A stretch of 35,000 bases of DNA from Glandiceps talaboti (taxonomy: Eukaryota; Hemichordata; Enteropneusta; Spengelidae). Below the pieces are notes generated by a model. The model was given only the letters and a program-made list of their open reading frames with translations, was not told the DNA's origin and did not search any database. How positions within the stretch are numbered: the first letter of the stretch is position 1; each line of letters begins with the position of its first letter. Positions 25,612 through 35,000 of this stretch are shown here, one piece after another. The stretch covers positions 8,900,361 to 8,935,360 of the forward strand of contig NC_135564.1 in assembly GCF_964340395.1 (NCBI RefSeq), in the 5' to 3' direction. The position numbers and the translations under genes are program-made.

Positions 25612-25993
25612 TAGTCTAGTTCATATACGACGTGTTACGATTACTATGATCGTCTCCGCTCAAGTATACGCGAAGTCGATATTCTAGCACAAAAATCTGT
25701 GCTCCACCCCCCCCCCACCCCCCACCCCCCGCTGGGCGAAGGGTAAACGACGCATGTCAGTAGTAATCCATCACAAATTGACAGGCAGTTAAAATTGATA
25801 AGTTCCTTTAGACAATTGCTCATTAACTGAACTCCACCTCTCCAGTCTGAAACTAAAATCATGTGGGGACACCTTCACCTTTATAAGAACGCTGCTGGGG
25901 TAGCACAGATTTCTGTGCTAGAATAACGACTTTGCCTATACGTGAGTGGAGATGATCATAGTAATCGTAATGCATCGCATAGGAACTAGACTA
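25612..25993. mobile_element. 382-bp non-autonomous inverted-repeat element (MITE or foldback type)
   Basis: The left arm 25612-25703 and the reverse complement of the right arm 25902-25993 align without gaps over 92 bp with 80 identities (12 mismatches by eye). Both begin TAGTCTAGTT and both end with the sub-palindrome AGCAC..TCTGTGCT. The interior of about 200 bp includes C-rich tracts (about 25706-25731) and no transposase-like frame. Flanks GTACAAAG (25603-25610) and GTACAGAG (25994-26001) differ at one base and could be an imperfect 8-bp target-site duplication, as hAT elements make. Alternatively the terminal TA could be a TA target duplication, as in Tc1/mariner. The superfamily is undecided. 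Confidence 0.85.
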
Positions 25994-28900
25994 GTACAGA
26001 GCTTATATAGTACTTAAAACTACTTAACAAATGATTCAGTTGATTTTCTTGGCTTTAAAGTTACTGTGTTACTGTGTATAAATTAGTCCAGAGGCTTGGC
26101 TCACACATCATTTTTTAAGACTAGCGAATGACATCGGTAAGCTGAATAGCCAAGTCTCTCGGGCTGGGCTTAACTTGTATCAACAGGTGGGGTGTTCTGT
26201 GCACACCTTATATAATGACCAATCGTGACGTGTAACTATAAATAGCTTCAATGAGGATGTAGAATGAAAAATAAATTTCTGAATCAAATAAAAAAAATAC
26301 GACAGAAAAGTTTGTTTCCGATAACATCACTTCAGGAAATAGCCTAGGGTAGGTAAGTCGAAGGTGGGTTTTTTTTTGTTTTGTTTTGTTTTTTAAATTT
26401 CGTTTTTGAGAAAATGCGCCAACCCAAAGACAAGATACTGGTTGGTTCCCAATATTTCTGTGATAGTTTGATGAGTTGTAAAAGAAGTAAATTACAGTGA
26501 TTTTCCCCAAAGCAAGTCAAAGCTGTTAAATAAACTATCAAGATCAGTGAGACTGATCACAAGGTTTCATGTTGAGATAGACACCATAAAGATAACACAC
26601 AGACAGGTATCACTTACACTGTGTCGGTTTTGTATTTAGTTAATGATATTGACAGTAACAGCATGCATACTACTACACAAGGTATAATCTGTTGAAGTTC
26701 AAACAAAATCCATGGTTAGAAGCCAGTGAAAGTTGGTAGAATCTGTTAAAGTCTTGATAGTTCATTTAATAGCTTTGGGGAAAAGCACGGTGAAACATTT
26801 ACATGTGAAATATACAAACACACTATACAAACTGTATTGTATAAATTCAACAAATTCAATATTTTGAAAGACTTGATTTTTCTCTAGAGTGAGATTTTTT
26901 TTAAATGAGTTAACCGAAGAAATATTGACAAGAAAATTCACACGGAAATAGCTGAAGTAAATTCTCACTATTTTAACTTTTTTTTAAGGTAAAAAAATGT
27001 TTAGGGTCGGCGGCTTAACCTAGGGTCGGTCGAGGTACCGGAAACACACTGTTGGCCCAACTCACTATTTCTGTTAAGAGGTCAAATGATAAAGAAATAA
27101 AATTTGATTTCAGCTAAAATGCGGCCACGCTTAGTCGCACTGCATATACTGATAACATAAATATTGAAGTACACTGTAACGAATCTCCATGTAAAGACAC
27201 AAAAAAATTCTCGAGATGGTTAAGGTTTTCGATTAGCAAGAGAGGTTTATTAATAAATATATGTAAGATGGCAGAGGGGTATCACACAATCACCCATTGC
27301 AAACAACCATGATATTAATTCATATATCTGTAGATTGTGTCATTAATCACCAACAAGTAGTCCTTGCAAGTTGTCTGTCTTTTCCTCGAACGTTTAATAC
27401 AGACTCTTTTTTTACAGTTCGTGTTTGTGGAACTTCGGGTTTATCACTTATTCAAGATTGTCAATCCGTTTATAACCTTGCCTCCAGTGTAACGGTCACG
27501 TGACTGGCTCCCCATTCCACCCGTTTCTTAACTAAACGCCTGTTTGGTCTTGTTAATACCATTGCCATAGCAACCCATCTGAGGCAAGGTGTAGACATTC
27601 CGATAACAAGTTATGATATATTAGTTCGGTGTTTAGAAAAAAAGCCAAACTTTTGAATTAATTGTGATTTTTTTAAGTCTGCCACTGTCGTGGTGGGCTT
27701 TCAACGACTCAAAGTGGAAAACACCAGCTGAGATTTACATCATTCAATGTGATGAAAACTGAGCTTTGTATTTGACACTTACTTCTGAATCAGTGGTACA
27801 ACATAGTGTTTGTTTTTGGTATGGTTTTTAAAAAAATGATTTTAAATGATTTTCCATACATTCTAGCTTTTCAAAACCATCGTTGGAAGACTCCGGTATA
27901 TTGGCCAACTTTGCACATTTCTGTAAGTGTAAGGAACAACACACAAAATTCATCTTCTCTTTACCTAAAATTTGGAGCCGATATCAACTTTTTTTTTGTA
28001 GCAGTTATACAAATTACTCTCATTAGAGTAACAGCCAATTTTTTATACTGAAATCAATATGAGATTAATAAGGCGAGTCCTAGGTGACTACGAACTCTAA
28101 AAGTCGCATCGACCCGGTATGCAACCATACAGTATCCGCAACACGTGACATGGCGGATTACCACAGCCTGAGAATAACTTATTACAAGGGACATTTCTTG
28201 GGGGTTACACTACGGCTTAACCCAACCTTTGGAATGGGGCCAATTACTGCTAGTGAAATATTTTGGTTCTTCAGACCACCTAATCCACGAACACACACAC
28301 CAAGGTTAATTTATCGCTTTGGATGATTACAAAACAATTAGTCGGTCTCATGCCAACACTCGGTTGACAATCAAAAGGTGTGAAAACCCAGATAGCGATC
28401 TCGTGTGTTTTATATCAAATCCTTTTATTGGCTCGTACGACATGATCTAGAACCGAAGTGGGTCCTTGGAGCTGATAGCCAGAGTACGGTAACAAGTTGG
28501 TCGAGAGTCTCAATTGATACGAAGTACAGATTGCAAATCCCCCTATGAGTTACAATCACCGGGGTCGCTTTATGGATATCCTCGGTGCTTGGTGGAAACA
28601 ATGACTGATGACCGGTCGAGGCAACAATCGTGTCTGTTGATGCGATAATCGACCGTTTTCTGATCGATTATACGTCATGTAAATTCCGCAATTTCTTCTT
28701 CTTCTTTTTTCAACAAATCGGTGGTGTCATTCTTTATGGTTGTGTCACGATCAAGAGTTGCCTAGCTTCAAGACTAATTACGATGATTGGTCGAGTTGTT
28801 AATTCGTTAGAGTTGAACTTCCAATTTTCATACTAATCAATAAAAGTTAGCAAATGGTCTTAAACCATCTCGTGTGACTTGGTGCATCCGTGTCTATTTT

Positions 28901-31580
28901 ATCAATTTCATCTACTTGAAAATCTTACAATAAATTTACAGTGCATTAATTTTATACGCAGTGACGTGACGGTTAGACCAAATTACGCTATCGTCACAGT
29001 GGTTTAGTTTATCGCAATCACTGTCTAACACGAAGACCGATTGCTTCAAACAATAAACTACCGTAGGTCGAGATTTCACTTCAAGTTTATACTTTTCTAA
29101 CTTTTGCACAAGATGTCACGGTTGCCATGACATCCTGAAAAATGTGGAAATCGGTGTTAGTGTTTTGACTAATTGCTGTGGATATGCCCCCAAACACTAT
29201 AATCCCAATTCAAACAGATTCAGATCTCATTCTAAAGCGGTCCGCGTCGGTCCGCGTCACCTGTGCCCCCCTTTGAATTCTTCACGACGGGTTTTGCCAG
29301 TATCTACGGACGATGGAGTTACTGGTGCCGTGTACAGAGCTGGTTACAATCGATAAATAACGATGTCACATATACAACAACGAGTTCACCATTTAAGCCG
29401 AAAGGATTGTCGAAAATAATCACTAAACCTTATTTTTTTCCTTAAGTCGGCTTACATGTTTTGTTTTTTTTTCTTTCTTTTTTACAAGAACACAACCTCC
29501 TTTTGATTGAGCGCCCTGACTTCTTTTTCTCACAAATCATGGAGCTCAATTAAATGACAATTTGGAGCGATGCAGAAAACAACTTGATCACGTTGTGTCT
29601 TTGTCTACAAATGAGCGGTTGATGTGTGTTCCCCCTTAATGTCAAACCCTAGCAAGCTCCACGGATGTCATTAACATTTTTGCCGTCAAGAGACCGAACC
29701 CTGAGATGTTAGGCTTCAACAAAACGCTGGTGAGTTTGTTTGTACAAACTGACTCTAGCAACCCACTGTTTCTATTTTCTTAAATAATCATAACAGTAAA
29801 TATAGGTTGAAGACGATAATAACTGTAACCATGAAGTGTGGAATTTGTGACTCGGGGACGATTTTTTTTGAACATTTAGACTTCCAGGTATCTGATCTCA
29901 ATAACTATTTTTAATTAAGTTTTTTTCCTTTCTTAAGATGAACGGTTCATAAGCTTAGATAGACATGGCTTGAATCCAGAAACTGCAATTGACAACCATC
30001 TTTAAATCCGTTACTTGGTGACGTCACTTGTAGTTCATACCGCCGTCTTATCTCTGATAGAGAAGTTCTGACGTAATAATCCTGATCGGTAGATCAATGT
30101 TCATCTTATCACCTCCAAAAATGCTATACTGTACAAATCTGAACATGTCCTAGGGTCGGAAATCGTGTCAGCGTTTGACAACAGATGTTATCTGTGCGAA
30201 CCTAAGAGAAAACACGCTTACAATTTGATAGCGCAAGGTTACAAATTAGCGAGTGATATGTAAATTATGATTCAATTAGTGATTTTAAAACATTTTGTAC
30301 TGAACATGAAATATGTTAATCATGTGATGATCATCTTGTTCAATATTTCAGGAATAGTTAAATTCAAATTTGCATCGAGTCATTCACTGGAAGTCAGTCA
30401 TGGATGGTATAGCATATATCGCTATCGTATAGCATCCATCGCTATCGAAGACAACTACTCCGAACTCTGACTGTGAAACTTTTGAAGATTGGAAAAAAGA
30501 TTGAAGAGCAAAAGATTAAACATAAAAAGGAATTTCTCAGGATAGGAGAGCTGAATTGTTTCCGAACCGCCTTCCAAAATGACACCCTTGTCGTAGTAAG
30601 CACGAAAAGTCCTTTCAAACTGTTGTTGGCAGAATACGGTCTCAGTTGAAACGTGTTCTTTGTAGAAGTTCTTTTGAGGTTTGACTGTTAGTAATACATC
30701 CATGCTTACACAAAAACTGACTGTGTTAAAGGTTGATTCGGTGACTAGTTAGAGTTCATAACAAAATCGACTTTGAAGAATGTTTTTCTTTGTCAAAAGA
30801 TTTTTTTTTTGTTTTCCTTTGGTGAAAAGCTGATTTTGAACAATAACTTGTCAACTTCTTTAGTGGCAAAGTGTAAGCACCGGCTTCAATTAGGCTTTGA
30901 TAGAGAAGTGATTTCGTGTTTGGCAAACAGAATGATTGGTGAATACAAAGCTTTGTCCTCCGCCGATTCGTAGTAGTCTGCAAAATAAACAACTAAATGA
31001 GCTATTGAAGTGGCACGAAGGTGCGAAAAGGGTAATATCTTAACACATTACGCATATTTTATGAGTGGCAACGAAAGACCGGCCCTGTGTACGCTTCTTT
31101 TTCATTGCAATTTCCGGAGTAAACGACCCCCAGTGACCAATCACAGAACAAATTTCTAATTCGATAACGGAGTTTCCCATTTCAGGTGTCCCATGCACAT
31201 GTAAATTTCATCTGTACAACCCAAGTATGCTGTGAAATGAACATTATTAAATCACGAAAAATTGTGATTAATTACCTATGGTCGTGTGAAACTCGAGTTC
31301 CTCTACTACACAGGACAGGCTTAGAATCGACATTTGGACATAGATCAGACATAGGAGACAGACTCTTTCCCAATGTCTATAATTTGACTAAGTTTTAAAA
31401 ACACTTTGATGATTTTTGCCAACAAACAAATTAAGTCTGTCTGACCCTGCTCGCTTTTGTATGATATTCACACCTTTCGAACCGTTAGCCGTTTATCAAT
31501 CGCTGATAGGTTGTCGAATAATAGATGTTTTTGTTTATTGTGGCGATTAGACTCGATTTGTACATAATTGTTCTATAACT
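25994..31580. other. Intergenic region, no gene recognised
   Basis: No open frame with family resemblance was seen. Notable items are a hairpin with arms AGAGGCTTGGCT (26090-26101) and AGCCAAGTCTCT (26148-26159), a doubled GGTCCGCGTC (29239-29258), a CRE/GATA-rich patch near 30.0 kb, and a two-copy 20-bp repeat at 30407-30446. Confidence 0.5.
30407..30446. repeat. Two-copy 20-bp tandem repeat
   Basis: GTATAGCATATATCGCTATC is followed directly by GTATAGCATCCATCGCTATC, with 18 of 20 bases identical. Confidence 0.9.
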
Positions 31581-31960
31581 GGTGGGACAGAGTTTACTCA
31601 GGTGCGCTTATTTAAAGGGGGCAGAACACACAGCAAGTCTGTTTGTTTTGCTATGTAATTACTCGAGTAATTGACTAGGGGGATGATATATCTCCGTTTT
31701 GACACGTTTTGGAGACCCTTGTTGAACTAACCATATGTGCTGAGTGAAGTGAACTGCATTCATAATTGGGGAACAATCTAAAGTTTGACCTGATATATTT
31801 TTTTATTCAAAAGAGGGCGTTTTCTTTCGTCATCAAGAGCTATTCTATATAAGGTAAGATTCGCGAGCTGTTGTTGCCACAAATTCAACGTTGAATGATG
31901 GGAAAGGGGAGGAAACAAATTCAGCTAGACTTGCCACCAAACTCTATCGACGACCCCTGA

Positions 31961-33517
31961 AAAGGCGGCAACATCAAAGGGCATTGGCGCCAAACTGGCG
32001 AACACCTGTATACGGCACGAAAATTCCGTGATATAATTTATACATGGAACGTGGGCTTGTACATGTATTAGATGTGTTACTAATTAACTACACGGCCTTT
32101 GTTCAACGAAAATCACATCCGCTGTTTCGAGGGTTTGGCACGACAGCTAAGTGAGCAAAGCAAAAATCCACAACTTCAGAAGTGCCGTGAGGCTGGTTTT
32201 TCGCGCAACTGTGGCATTTTAAAGCGATTATTTTCACTCGAATTTTGCATAGATTTATGACAATGATCTCAATATGATATTTGTTGGACGGCTCAATTCG
32301 ACAGTCACGGTTATTTACTACGCTTAACAAAAAAACAAACATAAGCTGCCACTATTTAAAGTATATCTGCTAAATATACTCGTCAACAACCACCCAGGTG
32401 TGAGAAACTGTTGCACAACCAAATAAAAAGAGATTATAGCGATACGGGACTTAATTTTCTCGGTCTCAGCTAGACTAAACTGCTTTCGCATTAACACCTG
32501 TGAAACTTTTTTTTATGCTTGTTTGTCTCTTTGTGTATTTTACGACCGTCCGAATCAGACAGCCATGGTTTATGTCCGTGTAAAATTTCTACTTAACTGT
32601 ATTTTTTGGCGGACCAAGTGGAAACTGCTGTGACCTACAGGTAATTATATGCGCGTTGGAACTGACCCGTGTTGCTTATGTGTTTTTGGTATCAAAGACG
32701 GTATGGTGACACAGCGGTTGCATGCAAATACTAAGCATAATACCACAGACCCTTATGACAGACACATTATGTATTTTGGCGCCTCTTATTTTTTTTTGTA
32801 TTTCGGCTATTTGACTGTTTATTGATGGTAAGTTTTTGTTTTTTTCAAAATTGATACTGGTCAATAACCAAATTCATATGTATCTTTTGCAACCCTGAAA
32901 GGTTCTAAAATATTGTAAAATGTATTTGCAGTGTGCACTGCAATGAAGTAAGTTAGCGCAATTTCTATGTGAGTGAGCTCTTTGATGATGTAAATTAAGT
33001 CAAGGTGTCAGATATGTGCACATTTAGCTTGTTACTTTTCATGTATTAGTGTGTTAGTGTCTTTGAGGCCTCGAGGGTAGTGTTATATTTGTAAATATTC
33101 GAATATTACAGAATATTATGATTTTTAAACCATTACTAATCATCATATACACTGTCTATTTTCAAATAGAATACATTATCACTGAAAATGCATTCATCCC
33201 AAATAACTTTATACATCTACTAATTAATTAACGAAATATATTGGGTTACACCGTGACCCGTAGCCCGGAGACTTCAAGTTATCGTTGGCTTTCAAATCTA
33301 GCAGTTCTCCGTTAAGTACATTTAATTTGAAAACCAACGACGAGTCTTTAGGCGACATGTCTCCGTATTTGTTCGTAGTGTTTGTCGAAGTCTTTACCTT
33401 TAGAGTAAAAATTGAAACATGACGTTGATTCTTAACCATTGATCTGAGCTGCAAATTTAAAGTGTATCTCCATGGACCATGCCGTCACATAGTACAACCC
33501 AATCTATAAATATGAAG
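31961..33517. other. Intergenic region, no gene recognised
   Basis: Short frames only. It includes TTGGCGCCAA (31984-31993) and TTTTGGCGCC near 32775, which resemble E2F-type sites, and a near-perfect palindrome at 32926-32943 with arms TTGCAGTG and CACTGCAA. Confidence 0.45.
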
Positions 33518-33971
33518 TCGTGTTTGTGAACTCTAAGCAAAATAATCGTTGTCAAAATTGTTAAAGTATTGTACGTCCTGTTTTTTTTAATCAATTTCTC
33601 AACATATTGTTTTCTTAATACGGTATCATGTATATTTGTGGACTGCGAATCCAAATACAATGCTTGTCGTCAAAATTGTTAATAAAGTGATGTACACCTT
33701 GTTTTCTCAGTCATGTGTTTAAATGTTGTACATCTCGCTTTCTCAATACGGCATGGTGCCATGTATTTGTGGACTGTGAAGCCACTTGTGGTTAAAATTG
33801 TTAATTGCCAATCTAAGTACACATGTTCGTCGTCAAAATTGTCAAAGGGTCGTGTACATCTTTGCTTTCTCAATATCATATCAAGTTTGTGAACTGTGAA
33901 TCTAAGCACAATGTTTGTCCTCAACATTTTCAAAAGCGCTGTACATCTTTGCTTTCTCAACTGGATTGAAC
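33518..33971. repeat. Degenerate tandem repeat, about four units of roughly 85-130 bp
   Basis: Each unit starts near TTTGTGGACTGTGAATCTAA, continues through GTCGTCAAAATTGTTAAA, then TGTACATCTTTGCTTTCTC, with a CAATA..GGTATCATG-like end. Unit starts are at about 33518, 33633, 33765 and 33886. The lengths vary because of internal gaps and duplications. On the minus strand an open frame shows the repeated pattern RKQRCT; I read this as a consequence of the repeat, not as a protein. Confidence 0.8.
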
Positions 33972-34325
33972 TTTTACACGGTACGTCTGACACGATACGA
34001 CATTGAAGAACTTGTCAATGCTTTCAACACACAAAAATAAAAAAAAACTTGATGCAATTAGACATCTAATTCGTATACTTTCATAAATAAATACATGACT
34101 TGTATCAAGTTAATTATAGGAGAACGTGGATGTGTTTTGGGGAGAAATTGTAGCTGTAGAAGCAACGGTCATTGTGTTGTAATAATTTTATAGCATTTAA
34201 TTTGATATTTTCGTTGCTTTCAGAAACTTCAGCAGGGACTGTCGTGATTTATCACAGAACCAAACCTTTCAAATTTCTTACTAATACTATTTCATAAACA
34301 CAATGTACACAGTCATACGCACGCA

Positions 34326-34332
34326 CACAGAC

Positions 34333-34383
<51 letters not shown>

Positions 34384-34507
34384 TACATACATACATACAT
34401 ACATACATACATACATACATACATACATACATACATACATACATACATACATACATACATACATACATACATACATACATACAGACAGACAGACAGACAG
34501 ACAGACA
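34326..34507. repeat. (CAGA)n-(CATA)n-(CAGA)n compound microsatellite
   Basis: ACAG repeats at about 34326-34380, ACAT repeats at 34381-34482 and ACAG repeats again to 34507, giving a symmetrical layout. Open frames across it are artefacts. Confidence 0.98.
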
Positions 34508-35000
34508 ATCATAAACGCAGACGACGAAAGTCTTTCAGTGGATAATTTGACAGAGTTCGATGTCGGTGCACTGTAATTTTTGTTACGTCGGCGCTCGCGT
34601 TTACTTTATGTGTTGAAACGTTGCGTGATCGATCTAGATAAAATGACAGATGTACAAAAACGACTTTTTGGTCTGAGATTGTCGGCTTCTTACCAGCCCT
34701 TTGCAATCATAATGGAAGTTTTCAGCTTGTCAATCCAATGACACCGATCGATAGAGAGGTCGCCATACTTTATACCCAATGACATGGCTAATCAAACGTC
34801 ACAACCTCAGATGCTTGCAGCAACAAAACAGTACAGTACTGATATCTATTTGAAGTGACGCAATTTAGTGTAACTTGGCAAATTCAATTTTGAAGAAAAA
34901 ATATGACAGCAACTCAGGTCTAGTCGATATGCATATCTTACAGTTATACGTGTTGGCTTGTTATCCCTAATATTTAATATCAAGATTATCGCGGTGTTAG
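34508..35000. other. Right edge of the window, no gene recognised
   Basis: AT-rich DNA without a convincing open frame, splice-bounded exon or repeat. Confidence 0.45.

Noticed and set aside
30455-30703. 82-codon minus-strand frame with protein-like composition
   Set aside because: I cannot link it to any family, and no flanking exon or promoter was found. It could be chance.

Overview
The window is animal genomic DNA. It is AT-rich, has canonical GT/AG introns (one over 14 kb), many long microsatellites and an inverted-repeat transposon. It holds one gene I can name with confidence: a homeobox gene of the Mnx family (motor neuron and pancreas homeobox; vertebrate MNX1/HB9, Drosophila exex). 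It lies on the + strand in three coding exons: 1001-1439, 15887-16047 and 17472-17789. Splice phases agree exactly, and the joined reading frame encodes a complete 305-residue protein. The host is a bilaterian; the repeat-rich non-coding DNA would suit a marine lophotrochozoan such as a mollusc, annelid or brachiopod, but that is an inference.

Layout. 1-1000: upstream DNA with a CCAAT box (783-787) and a TATA-like box (866-873), then a short leader without any ATG. 1001-1439: exon 1, with an N-terminal eh1-like repressor motif, a Ser/Pro-rich linker and an Mnx-type segment before the homeodomain. 1440-15886: intron 1 of 14.4 kb with no recognisable gene; it carries several microsatellites, a long potential Z-DNA tract, a tRNA-like relic, a CpG-dense patch and AT-rich homeodomain/POU-like sites. 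15887-16047: exon 2 with homeodomain positions 1-44. 16048-17471: intron 2, containing a (CT)n tract that ends in a strong-looking cryptic splice acceptor. 17472-17789: exon 3 with homeodomain positions 45-60, an acidic C-terminus and the stop. 17790 to about 18.4 kb: 3' UTR with two AATAAA signals.

From about 18.4 kb to 35 kb I see no convincing protein-coding gene. This stretch holds microsatellites, a 382-bp element with 92-bp terminal inverted repeats (25612-25993), a small nested inverted repeat (24863-24959), a degenerate tandem array (about 33518-33971), a CRE/GATA-rich patch near 30.0 kb and a promoter-like patch at 31.6-32.0 kb. The window is best read as an Mnx developmental regulator locus inside a large non-coding domain that probably carries its regulatory DNA. 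I found no evidence of a new multi-gene system.
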